Shown here piece by piece: positions 1-6,733 of a stretch of DNA of 11,130 bases. The DNA lies in the NCBI GenBank assembly GCA_021151615.1, contig JAGKXA010000156.1:1-11130 (forward strand), in the 5' to 3' direction. The DNA comes from Cellvibrionaceae bacterium. GTDB taxonomy: Bacteria; Pseudomonadota; Gammaproteobacteria; Pseudomonadales; Cellvibrionaceae. A program made the position numbers and the translations under genes. The notes below the pieces were generated by a model, which worked only from the letters and a program-made list of their open reading frames with translations, did not search any database and was not told the origin of the DNA. The first letter of the stretch is position 1, and every line of letters starts with the position of its first letter.

Positions 1-242
1 AAGCGGTTCCTGCCAGTGAGTTAAATGATTATGCGCATGCAAAAATCCAGCGCCTTGCGCACCAGCCCCCTGCGGCGGTGCGCCGTTCCAAAGCGTTGTT
101 GCGTGCGGCCACTAAAAATGCTGTCGAGCAATCCCTGCAGGCGGAATATGCAGGCTTTGCGGAAGGTATGGCATCGGAAGAATGCAAAGAATCAGTGACA
201 GCATTTTTTGAAAAACGCGCGCCAGACTTTTCAAAATTTTAA
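1..242 (+). CDS. Enoyl-CoA hydratase/isomerase family protein, C-terminal part (5' end outside window)
   Basis: An open frame runs from the left edge (first whole codon at 3) to TAA at 240-242 and encodes 79 residues. It ends in an Ala-rich helix followed by EKRAPDFSKF, which is the typical C-terminus of crotonase-fold enoyl-CoA hydratases. The segment before it (ELNDYAHAKIQRLA, then RRSKALLRAA) matches the family's trimerisation and C-terminal helices. The catalytic part lies outside the window, so hydratase and isomerase cannot be told apart. The next reading frame begins 14 bp after the stop and resembles a 2,4-dienoyl-CoA-type reductase. The two genes were therefore probably cotranscribed for beta-oxidation of (unsaturated) acyl-CoAs. 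Family assignment is from motif recall, not a search. Confidence 0.8.
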   Translation, partial: AVPASELNDYAHAKIQRLAHQPPAAVRRSKALLRAATKNAVEQSLQAEYAGFAEGMASEECKESVTAFFEKRAPDFSKF

Positions 243-256
243 TCCAGGATATAGCT

Positions 257-842
257 ATGACTTTCACATTTGATTTCAGTAACAAAAATATTTTGGTGGT
301 CGGTGGTACCAGTGGGATTAATCGCGGTACTGCAGAAACCTTTGCCAAGGCAGGTGCTCGTGTTGCGGTAGTCAGCCGCTCGCAGGAAAAAGTGGATGAC
401 ACTGTGCTATCGCTTAAAAATTACGGCGCAGCGGATGCCACGGGTTTTTCTGCCGATGTGCGTGAGGTGGACGCGATCAAAGCAGGCATCGATAAAATCG
501 CTGCGGATTGGGGAAAGCTGGATGTAGTGGTGTTGTTTGGAGTGGGGCGCTGAAGGCGTGCGTATTAATTCGATTATTCCGGGCCCTATTGATAATACTG
601 AAGGTATGAAGCGCCTTGCTCCCAGTGAGGCACTACGCGCCGCCGTCGCTAAATCAGTTCCTTTGCAGCGTATGGGATCAACAGATGATATTGCCAATGC
701 TTGCTTATTTTTGGCGTCGGATTTTGCGAGTTACATCAGCGGTGCGGTCATTCCTGTCGATGGTGGTTGGGCGCAGGGTGGGGCAGCTGTAGTCGGGGCA
801 GGTTTGGCAGAAATGCTAAAATCCATGCCAAGAGCAAAATAG
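257..842 (+). pseudogene. Short-chain dehydrogenase/reductase (2,4-dienoyl-CoA reductase-like), inactivated by internal deletion and frameshift
   Basis: The N-terminal part (ATG at 257) has a Rossmann nucleotide-binding motif, GGTSGINRG, then RVAVVSRS, and reaches GKLDVVV, where the NAG motif and active site should follow. The frame instead runs to a premature TGA at 551-553. A second frame, readable from about 537, resumes with LEWGAEGVRINS, PGPIDNTEGM, the DIANACLFLASD helix and the SGAVIPVDGGW C-terminus of a classical SDR, ending at TAG 840-842. The two halves fit one ancestral gene that lost about 75-85 codons around 532-538, in a number of bases not divisible by three. The lost block contains the catalytic Ser and YxxxK, so neither fragment can be an active reductase. 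The TEGM..LAP segment after PGPI is what suggests the dienoyl-CoA-reductase type. The second fragment has only a TTG as possible start and no ribosome binding site, so I annotate one broken gene. Confidence 0.88.
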
Positions 843-882
843 ATATTAAAACCAAATTTTCATAAGCAAAATTTTTACTCAC

Positions 883-934
883 TAACCCGCAGAAATTGCA
901 AACTGCTTCGCAATTCTGCGGGTTAAATTTTTTT
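883..934 (+). terminator. Rho-independent terminator of the hydratase/SDR operon
   Basis: The stem 883-899 pairs with 910-925 (TAACCCGCAGA..TTGC against GCAATTCTGCGGGTTA) with one bulged A and a 10-nt loop. It is followed by AA and seven T at 928-934. It lies 40 bp after the SDR stop, and no other gene starts before 1204. Confidence 0.85.
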
Positions 935-936
935 CA

Positions 937-974
937 AACAGATTGCGTCCTAATTGTGAACCATGCAATCTGTT
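937..974. repeat. Perfect 10-bp inverted repeat in the intergenic region
   Basis: AACAGATTGC at 937-946 is mirrored by GCAATCTGTT at 965-974, with an 18-bp spacer. It lies directly after the terminator T-tract and has no T-tract of its own, so it is unlikely to be a second terminator. The arms are on separate helical faces about 28 bp apart, centre to centre. It could be a dimeric regulator site for the downstream secreted-protein gene, but nothing ties it to a known regulator. Confidence 0.5.
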
Positions 975-1106
975 CCCCGTAACAGCAAAAAACCAAACAC
1001 AATAGCGTCTATTTTTAATTTTACTCCATAACAATAAATATCCGACGTCCAGTTTTAACTTCAACTGCCCTTAAATAATGGCGAGAGATCATCGCGTGGC
1101 TTATTT

Positions 1107-1136
1107 CCTTTTTGTGCACTTAGGTGCGGAAAAAGG
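1107..1136. promoter_or_regulatory. Near-perfect inverted repeat / leader hairpin upstream of the first GH5-like gene
   Basis: The arm 1107-1119 (CCTTTTTGTGCAC) pairs with 1124-1136 (GTGCGGAAAAAGG) around the 4-nt loop TTAG. As RNA, 12 of 13 positions pair, counting one G-U, with one G-G mismatch. It ends 67 bp before the ATG at 1204. It could be a leader RNA hairpin or a protein-binding palindrome. The other bases between 975 and 1203 show no gene and no promoter that I trust. Confidence 0.45.
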
Positions 1137-1203
1137 TGAGTGATATTTGTTCGCAAAAATTTTGGTTTCACGAGTAATTAGCTAACTATAAAAAGGAAGT
1201 GTT

Positions 1204-3018
1204 ATGAGAAAATTATCGTTTGTAAAAAAGACCCTCGCAATTGCTGCCGCTTCGTTATTAGCGATACCGGCATCGGCGGTATGGACAGTTAAAGATGGAA
1301 AATTGCTGGATCCTAATGGGAATCCATTTGTATTTCGCGGTGCAACTATTGATGGCACCCTTGCTCCTGAAAAAATTGTACAAGCGATAAAGGATGTTGC
1401 GACAGCGGGTGCTAATGCGGCACAGGTGGGAATTAATGCCAATGTTTATGGCCCCACACCACCGATAACTGGTGTGCAACTGCGGGCAATTATCGATACT
1501 TGTAAAGCAAGTAAAGTTGTATGCGTGTTAGAGCCCAATGATGTGGCGGGATATCCAGAATTTGCTAACGCGGGTATTCCAGCCACAGCAGGGCTTTTTT
1601 GGTCAACTTGGCCAGCAGATATTCGCGATGCGATTATTGGCCAACATGATTACGTTATGCTCGGGTTTGGTAATCAATATTTGTCACAAATGCCTGCTAG
1701 CGAATATGTCAACCGAATGAGAACTTATTTGGAGGATTTTAACCATCCTCTTCTTCGTAACTTTGTGATAGTGGTTGATGGGAGTGGGTTGAGCCAGGAT
1801 GCCGATAAGGCGATGCTGGAACTTGCAAAACAAATGGCTTCCAGAGTGGGTACTACTCTTCCATATTTGATGTACTCAGTGGATATGTTCGATGCCTATC
1901 TAACACCGGAATCTGTTCGTAATTATATTGCCGAATTCACTGCAGCTGGATTTCCTCTTTTAATTGGTGGTTTTGGGCCCACTGCTTATTATCACCCCAA
2001 CAACACTGCTCCGAGACCTGCGGTTGTTTATGATTTACCGGAAGATGCAGTAATGCAATACGCCCAACAATATGGTGTTGGGTATTTTGGATGGAGTTGG
2101 AGTGGCAACAAAAATCCTGCGTTAGATGTAGTTAATAATTGGAATGCGAGCAGCCTGACATCCTGGGGTAATTTTTTATTTAACAGTGTTAATGGAATTA
2201 AAGCTACGGCAAAGCCTGCCAGCATATTTAATATTAGTTCTAGCAGTTCGGGTAGTAGTTCCAGCTCGGCAAATCTTCCGCCATTACCTGGCTTTAGTGT
2301 AAGCAACTATCCCACTGAGTTCTGTAATGGGCGAGAAGCAGTTGGAATCATCAATGCAAATGCAGGTGCAACTATCGACCCGGATGGTGATACATACTCC
2401 TGTTCATGGCAAATTAGCGGTGCTGCATCTACATCTGCATCATCTTGTACCGCCAGTTTCCCCAGCCAAAATAGAATGTACTACCAATTGACCTTAACGG
2501 TCACTGATTCAAAAGGTGCATCTGCACAATTAACGAAAACAGTGCAGCCATTTTACGTAGACTGTCCGAGTAGTTCGAGCAGCAGTTTCAGTTCAATTAG
2601 AAGCTCCAGCTCAATACCTGATGCGAGTCGCCCAAGTACTTCTAGCAGTTCTGTGCGTAGTTCCAGCAGCAGTTCAATCAGGACATCCTCCAGTTCCTCA
2701 TTTCCACAAACTACAAAGGCGCAATGCAGTTATGTGATTAATAGCCAATGGAATAATGGCTTTACTGCAGCAATTCGCATAAAAAATACGACCAGCACCG
2801 CGATTAACGGTTGGAATGTGAGTTGGCAATACACAGATGGTTCCAAGGTTACTAATTTGTGGAATGCCACCTTGAGTGGAGCTAATCCTTACAATGCAAT
2901 TAACCTGAGTTGGAATTCAACTATTCAACCGGGGCAAACCGTAGAGTTTGGATTTCAAGGTACTAAATCCGCTGCCGTAGCAAGTATTCCTGCCATTACC
3001 GGCGCGGTCTGCCAGTAA
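1204..3018 (+). CDS. Secreted GH5_8-like pseudo-mannanase with PKD-like domain, polyserine linkers and CBM2
   Basis: A signal peptide (about residues 1-25, cut after PASA) is followed by a GH5 TIM-barrel domain (about 26-342). This has the mannanase subfamily 8 framework: LLDPNGNPFVFRG, TAGANA, GVGYFGWSWSG and NGIKATAKPASIF. A Ser linker (345-356), a PKD-like domain (about 359-454, with DPDGD and LTVTDSKG), a second Ser-rich linker (455-500) and a C-terminal CBM2 (506-604; Cys508/Cys603, Trp516, Trp537, Trp553) follow. Against the canonical GH5_8 active site, the acid/base Glu of the GNEP motif is Gln158 (GNQY) and the nucleophile Glu of GEFG is Gly256 (GGFG). Arg is Gln74, the strand-3 His is Asn112, the His of HMYE is Asp227 and its Tyr is Phe229. 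Only Asn157 and Trp297 remain. The frame is intact and well ordered, so it looks like a maintained non-catalytic protein rather than decay. I expect it to be extracellular and cellulose-bound, with an unknown role. AAGGAAG at 1193-1199 supports the ATG start. A paralogue follows 74 bp downstream. Confidence 0.9.
   Translation: MRKLSFVKKTLAIAAASLLAIPASAVWTVKDGKLLDPNGNPFVFRGATIDGTLAPEKIVQAIKDVATAGANAAQVGINANVYGPTPPITGVQLRAIIDTCKASKVVCVLEPNDVAGYPEFANAGIPATAGLFWSTWPADIRDAIIGQHDYVMLGFGNQYLSQMPASEYVNRMRTYLEDFNHPLLRNFVIVVDGSGLSQDADKAMLELAKQMASRVGTTLPYLMYSVDMFDAYLTPESVRNYIAEFTAAGFPLLIGGFGPTAYYHPNNTAPRPAVVYDLPEDAVMQYAQQYGVGYFGWSWSGNKNPALDVVNNWNASSLTSWGNFLFNSVNGIKATAKPASIFNISSSSSGSSSSSANLPPLPGFSVSNYPTEFCNGREAVGIINANAGATIDPDGDTYSCSWQISGAASTSASSCTASFPSQNRMYYQLTLTVTDSKGASAQLTKTVQPFYVDCPSSSSSSFSSIRSSSSIPDASRPSTSSSSVRSSSSSSIRTSSSSSFPQTTKAQCSYVINSQWNNGFTAAIRIKNTTSTAINGWNVSWQYTDGSKVTNLWNATLSGANPYNAINLSWNSTIQPGQTVEFGFQGTKSAAVASIPAITGAVCQ
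2566..2703 (+). repeat. Polyserine linker-coding low-complexity tract (gene at 1204)
   Basis: Codons 455-500 are mostly Ser, with scattered Arg, Ile, Phe, Pro and Thr, written with a mix of AGT, AGC, TCG, TCA and TCC codons. The mixed codon use argues for selection on the protein linker rather than simple DNA slippage. A shorter Ser tract at 2236-2271 separates the GH5-like and PKD-like domains. Such flexible linkers separate the modules of secreted polysaccharide-degrading proteins in Cellvibrio and relatives. Confidence 0.85.
2719..3018 (+). repeat. CBM2-coding segment, copy 1 of a duplicated module (partner at 4587-4886)
   Basis: The last 99 codons of both GH5-like genes encode CBM2 modules that differ at about 18 of 99 residues by hand count. 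They also share identical DNA stretches, such as the 20 bases starting ATTCAACCGG in each copy. This is much closer than the GH5-like domains are to each other, which suggests recent duplication or gene conversion of the module. The two copies could recombine and delete most of the second gene. Confidence 0.75.
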
Positions 3019-3032
3019 ATAAAATAAATTTG

Positions 3033-3055
3033 GCCCCACGTTGTGGGGCTTTTTT
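3033..3055 (+). terminator. Rho-independent terminator between the two GH5-like genes
   Basis: A perfect 7-bp stem, GCCCCAC (3033-3039) with GTGGGGC (3043-3049), encloses a 3-nt loop and is followed by six T at 3050-3055. It lies 14 bp after the first gene's stop and only 37 bp before the next ATG. Either the second gene depends on readthrough or it has a promoter inside the first gene. No convincing -35/-10 pair is visible in the gap. Confidence 0.85.
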
Positions 3056-3092
3056 ATGTTAGTTGAGAATTAACCACAAGGAAAAATGAATT

Positions 3093-4886
3093 ATGAGTTT
3101 GTTATTAAAAAATTCGATTAAGCAATTCAAAAAAATCGGTCTGGGTTTAGCGGTTTTGGCAGCTACTCAATCAGCATTTTGTGATTGGACGGTGCAAGGG
3201 AGTCAGATTATTGATCCGAATGGCACACCCTTTGTGTATCGCGGAGTGAATTTGGGAATATTGCCAGATGATGCTTCGCTACCGTTTGTGATGAGTGATA
3301 TCGCATATTCAGGTGCGAACGCAGTGCGCATTCCTGTGCAAGGTATGGGTAATGAGCGTTTGACCCGGTATGTGGAACAGTGTAAACAAAATAGATTAGT
3401 TTGCGTACTTACAGATACAAGTATTTACGGTTACGGAGATAATGTTGGACCTTCCAATCAATCGGACCTTCTTTATGCATGGTTAAGCCGCAAGCCGGTT
3501 CTTGACGCCTATAAAGATTATGTAATCGTCGATATTGCTAGTGGCCCTAGTGGAAATCTAGGTGGAAATCTTATAACGCAGTTTTACGAATTTCTCGTGG
3601 TGCTTTTGCGGCTACAAGGCGTCACGAATCAATTGATGATTAGCGGTTCGAATTGGGGGCAGGACTGGAGTAACGAACTGCGCGATAATGCGGAGTACAT
3701 ACGCTCCAAAGATAGTTTGAACAATGTTATTTTTTCCGTGCATATGTATGAAGCTTATAGCGATCCCGCGGTTATTCGTTCCTATCTGAAGTCTTACCTT
3801 GATCGTGGCTTACCGATTGTTGTTAGTGAGTTTGGACCGGTTCGTCGCGATAGAACTAATGAGACCAGAAACCCCTATTTGAATAATACGGTTGCTGTGG
3901 ATTCCATCATGGCGACGACTCAGGATTTGGGTGTTGGTTATTTGGGATGGACCTGGAGTGGTTACACAACCAAGTTTACAGATTTGAATCTGTTTACCGC
4001 GTTTGACCCAAATAAGATTACGCCTTGGGGAACTCGATTGATCGATGGCGAGAACGGTATTAAAGCAACGGCCAAACGTGCATCGCATTTTTCAGCTGGC
4101 AGCGCTTCATCGCGTAGCTCTTCCAGTGTGTCCAGTGAAAATCTACCACCCTACGCGGTCATTACAGGTCGTGTTGTAAATCCTGCTTGTGGTGCGGCAT
4201 TTGCTGAAATGAGCGGTGCAGAAAGCAAGGATCCAAACAACGATCCACTCACTTATTCATGGCAAGTGTATGATTCTTCACTTTATTCTTATCAAAATTT
4301 CACTGGACGGGATTTGAGTTTTCCTATTCGTTCAAACGTTGTTTATCAATTTATTTTAGATGTGGAGGATGGTCGCGGAGGAAGAAGTACAGCGACTAAG
4401 GATATGAGCCTCAATTTCCCGAGTGCTTGCCCACCACCGCCAAGTTCTTCCTCGTCAATGCGCAGTTCGAGTAGCCGTTCATTCAGTTCAAGCAGTAGTT
4501 CGTTTAGCTCGCGCTCTGTGTTGAGTTCGCGGCCGTCGAGCAGCTCGGTATCTTCACGTAGTTCATCCAGTATTGGAACGATCAAAGCGCAATGTAGCTA
4601 TGTCATTAATAGTCAATGGAACAATGGATTCACCGCAAGTATCCGTATTAAAAATACCAGCAACTCTGCAATTAATGGTTGGGACGTAAATTGGCAATAC
4701 AGTGATGGTTCAAAAGTAACCAACTTGTGGAATGCTACTTTGAGTGGATCTAATCCTTATGCCGCAAAAAATCTGAACTGGAATTCTACAATTCAACCGG
4801 GGCAAACCGTTGAGTTTGGATTCCAAGGCAGTAAACCGGCGGCCGCTGCTACGGTTCCTGTAGTAACAGGCGCTGTGTGTCAGTAA
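3093..4886 (+). CDS. Secreted GH5_8-like protein lacking the acid/base glutamate, with PKD-like domain, polyserine linkers and CBM2
   Basis: This is a paralogue of the preceding gene with the same order of parts: signal peptide (about 1-30), GH5_8-like barrel (31-333), Ser linker (335-348), PKD-like domain (about 351-446, DPNND, LDVEDGRGG), Ser-rich linker (451-494) and CBM2 (499-597; Cys501/Cys596, Trp509, Trp530, Trp546). The barrel keeps more of the mannanase active site: Arg79, the NWGQDW motif (187-192), His217 and Tyr219 in HMYE, nucleophile Glu246 in SEFG, and Trp286. The strand-4 GNEP motif, however, reads ASGP, with Ser150 and Gly151 replacing Asn and the acid/base Glu, and the strand-3 His is Thr109. 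Normal retaining hydrolysis should be crippled. A binding role or an unusual acid/base supply remain possible. AAGGA at 3078-3082 precedes the ATG; another ATG at 3086 is out of frame and meets a stop after 11 codons. The signal-peptide end (AFC before DW) is not a lipobox. Confidence 0.88.
   Translation: MSLLLKNSIKQFKKIGLGLAVLAATQSAFCDWTVQGSQIIDPNGTPFVYRGVNLGILPDDASLPFVMSDIAYSGANAVRIPVQGMGNERLTRYVEQCKQNRLVCVLTDTSIYGYGDNVGPSNQSDLLYAWLSRKPVLDAYKDYVIVDIASGPSGNLGGNLITQFYEFLVVLLRLQGVTNQLMISGSNWGQDWSNELRDNAEYIRSKDSLNNVIFSVHMYEAYSDPAVIRSYLKSYLDRGLPIVVSEFGPVRRDRTNETRNPYLNNTVAVDSIMATTQDLGVGYLGWTWSGYTTKFTDLNLFTAFDPNKITPWGTRLIDGENGIKATAKRASHFSAGSASSRSSSSVSSENLPPYAVITGRVVNPACGAAFAEMSGAESKDPNNDPLTYSWQVYDSSLYSYQNFTGRDLSFPIRSNVVYQFILDVEDGRGGRSTATKDMSLNFPSACPPPPSSSSSMRSSSSRSFSSSSSSFSSRSVLSSRPSSSSVSSRSSSSIGTIKAQCSYVINSQWNNGFTASIRIKNTSNSAINGWDVNWQYSDGSKVTNLWNATLSGSNPYAAKNLNWNSTIQPGQTVEFGFQGSKPAAAATVPVVTGAVCQ
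4443..4574 (+). repeat. Polyserine linker-coding low-complexity tract (gene at 3093)
   Basis: Codons 451-494 are Ser-rich with interspersed Arg, Phe, Val and Met, and join the PKD-like domain to CBM2. A proline run (447-450) precedes it. The matching first linker is at 4095-4136. Ser codons are mixed, as in the upstream paralogue, but the linker sequence is not conserved between the two genes apart from its composition. Confidence 0.85.
4587..4886 (+). repeat. CBM2-coding segment, copy 2 of a duplicated module (partner at 2719-3018)
   Basis: This is the second copy of the duplicated C-terminal module. Both copies keep the surface Trp residues and the terminal Cys pair expected of a CBM2a-type cellulose binder, and both end in GAVCQ. 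Changes between copies are mostly conservative (Ala/Ser, Thr/Ser, Ile/Val, Asn/Asp), which indicates selection for the same binding fold. Confidence 0.75.
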
Positions 4887-4958
4887 TCACGCAGCTACTA
4901 ATTGATTAACCTTTAATAATTTAATTGGTAGCAACCAAATAAATGATCAGGAAATATT

Positions 4959-4982
4959 GCCCCGCACCCGCGGGGCTCTTTT
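4959..4982 (+). terminator. Rho-independent terminator after the second GH5-like gene
   Basis: GCCCCGC (4959-4965) pairs perfectly with GCGGGGC (4970-4976) over a 4-nt loop and is followed by TCTTTT. It ends the + strand transcript before the convergent - strand gene that stops at 5026. On the - strand the hairpin is followed by AATATTTCC, a poor U-tract, so I assign it mainly to the + strand. Confidence 0.82.
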
Positions 4983-5025
4983 GGGGAGGATGTCCTGCAA
5001 AATATGAAGTTGTTTTTATTGAAAA

Positions 5026-6693
5026 TTAAAAACTACTTTTGATTTGCACGGAGAATTGATACTTATCGATTTCGGGTCCGCCATCTAGTGGGTAAGCGAT
5101 ATCAATATGAGTGACGTTGTGAACGTTTTCATCTTTACCACCGGTGCGGGTTCCTGAGATGCGTAATCCTACGCCTACACTGCGCAAGGTTTGTTGATAG
5201 GTTTGCGTTATTGCCGAGTTTCCCCATACACGACCTTCATCGTAAAAAACGGCGGCGCCCATATGAAACAACGAAAGCCATTCTTTCTGGCCAAAAAAAC
5301 GTTGTTCGACAGTGAATAAGCGCAGTTTATCGCCAGCCTGGAACCGAGCAGGGTAGCCGCGTAAACCCGTATCACCGCCTAGTTCCAGTGGAGTATCGAT
5401 AAAAAGGTTCTTGCCGTAGGTTTCTTGCACATGTGCGTAAAATTGGCCTCGTTCGAAATTTTGCCAGTGGTAACTCAGGCTGAGTTGATTAATGGATTGT
5501 GTGGACTGGTTCGACCCGTAGAACCCGGAGCTGGAAAATTCACCGACCAATAATTGGTTTTGCGATAAAGAATATGCACGTGAGTAATCCAGTTGCACCA
5601 ACGTTGTTTGATCTAAAGTGGCAGCATTTGCATTGACAGTTCCGAGGCGAATGCGCAGTTCGGCTCCAAGATTAATATCTTCTACACGATTAATTTGCTG
5701 GATGTTATTGGCTTCTATGAAGTGGTTATTGGTGTATTGGTATTCTGCCCATAGCGTTTGGTAATCCCGGTCATAGGGCAATATAAACGTTTCCGGGCCA
5801 ATGACGTTGGGTAAATTGAAAAACTCATTGTAGTTGTCGTCATAACCAAATACCAGCCGATGTGTTCGTACATCGGTTGATTGCGGAAAACGAAAACCAT
5901 AAAAAACAGAATACGCATTACTATTGTGTCCAAAACGCGCTGCTTCATCGCCGGCGTTAAACAAAGTGTCTTCCCGGTCAAAATCCTGGAAGTTAATTCC
6001 ACTGCTCCAGGGGGTACGAATTGAGGCAAAAGGTTTGGTGAAGTTGAATAATTGTGCTTTACCGTCGCTATTATCGGAGTAGCCCAGTGTCAATTGGTTT
6101 TGATTACCAAAATTGGGGTCGCGATATACAATTTCATCGCTGGTACGTTCTTCAGTGGATTTATGCTCTACCTTCACCGTTTTACCCAAGCCTAGAAAAT
6201 TGGAGTCATGCACACCATAGCCGTAATGCGTGTTGCCGCCGGAACGTGAATAGGTCAGTTTGGGCACCAATGTCCAGACCTCTTTCACATCTACCTGCAC
6301 TTTCTGTGCATTGTTGCCTCCGTTATTTTGATCGACCAGTCTCACACTGGCTTCGCCAATAAAGCGTTTGCTGCGCAATCGACGCGCGCTTTCCTCCAGT
6401 AAATGTTGGTCTAGTACTTCTCCTTCTTTAAAGGTCAGTTCTTTTTTTATGGTGCGTGTTCTGGTGTTGATGTGCAGACGATTTACCCATCGAAAGAGCC
6501 AGTTATTTTCGTCAGGATTGGATTCATCAAAAATCGGGTGCGTCTTGATTACAATCTCTTCAATTTCCGGTATTGGCTGCGTGCTCGCCGCGTGTGGTGG
6601 CGTGTCATTCGCATGAGCACTAGTGTTGATAATACTGGCTACCACCACTGATAAGGTGAATGGATTAAACGCTCCAATTCGCTGTATTGACAT
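5026..6693 (-). CDS. Omp85-superfamily outer-membrane barrel protein (BamA/TamA-like) with one POTRA domain
   Basis: The protein has a signal peptide, a single POTRA-like domain (about residues 50-147 in the long form; pattern ..KKELTFKEGEVLDQHLLEESARRLRS.., ending VDVKEVW) and a C-terminal beta-barrel rich in alternating aromatic residues. It ends in Phe (IKSSF), the usual outer-membrane targeting signature. GGDTGLRGYP at about 447-456 (long form) is the loop-6 RGF/RGY motif that defines Omp85 barrels, and AVFYDEGRVWG is also typical of the bacterial surface antigen domain. BamA has five POTRAs and TamA three, so with one this is neither. An outer-membrane insertase or transporter of unknown cargo is the best reading. 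The frame opens at ATG 6717 (563 aa). I prefer ATG 6693 (555 aa) because a TATAAT box at 6728-6733 would put the RNA start about 4 bases before 6717, AACAGG lies 6 nt before 6693, and the signal peptide is better there. Confidence 0.85.
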   Translation of the reverse strand: MSIQRIGAFNPFTLSVVVASIINTSAHANDTPPHAASTQPIPEIEEIVIKTHPIFDESNPDENNWLFRWVNRLHINTRTRTIKKELTFKEGEVLDQHLLEESARRLRSKRFIGEASVRLVDQNNGGNNAQKVQVDVKEVWTLVPKLTYSRSGGNTHYGYGVHDSNFLGLGKTVKVEHKSTEERTSDEIVYRDPNFGNQNQLTLGYSDNSDGKAQLFNFTKPFASIRTPWSSGINFQDFDREDTLFNAGDEAARFGHNSNAYSVFYGFRFPQSTDVRTHRLVFGYDDNYNEFFNLPNVIGPETFILPYDRDYQTLWAEYQYTNNHFIEANNIQQINRVEDINLGAELRIRLGTVNANAATLDQTTLVQLDYSRAYSLSQNQLLVGEFSSSGFYGSNQSTQSINQLSLSYHWQNFERGQFYAHVQETYGKNLFIDTPLELGGDTGLRGYPARFQAGDKLRLFTVEQRFFGQKEWLSLFHMGAAVFYDEGRVWGNSAITQTYQQTLRSVGVGLRISGTRTGGKDENVHNVTHIDIAYPLDGGPEIDKYQFSVQIKSSF

Positions 6694-6727
6694 AATAAAC
6701 CTGTTATTCGCACGCATTTATACGGTG

Positions 6728-6733
6728 ATTATA
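6728..6733 (-). promoter_or_regulatory. Candidate -10 box of the Omp85-like gene
   Basis: The - strand reads TATAAT exactly, preceded by TTGGC (TG one base off the extended -10 position). No good -35 hexamer is seen 16-18 bp upstream. The predicted RNA start is near 6721, which leaves a leader of about 28 nt to the ATG at 6693. Only this hexamer and its position support the call. Confidence 0.45.

Noticed and set aside
537..842. Separate small SDR-like gene starting at TTG 537
   Set aside because: Its residues continue the SDR fold of the frame at 257, it has no ribosome binding site, and it lacks a nucleotide-binding domain; it is the 3' part of the broken gene.
1162..1190. TTGGTT / ACTATA (17-bp spacer) as promoter for the gene at 1204
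   Set aside because: The RNA would start about at the ribosome binding site (1193-1199), so translation from 1204 would lack a usable leader.
2236..2703. Ser-codon tracts as tandem DNA repeats or a CRISPR-like array
   Set aside because: There is no fixed repeat unit or spacer length and Ser codons are mixed; they encode protein linkers in an open frame.
3150..3190. Lipoprotein reading of the second GH5-like protein because of Cys30
   Set aside because: The residues before the Cys are S-A-F, and Phe at -1 does not fit a lipobox; alignment with the upstream paralogue puts ordinary signal-peptidase cleavage at this point.
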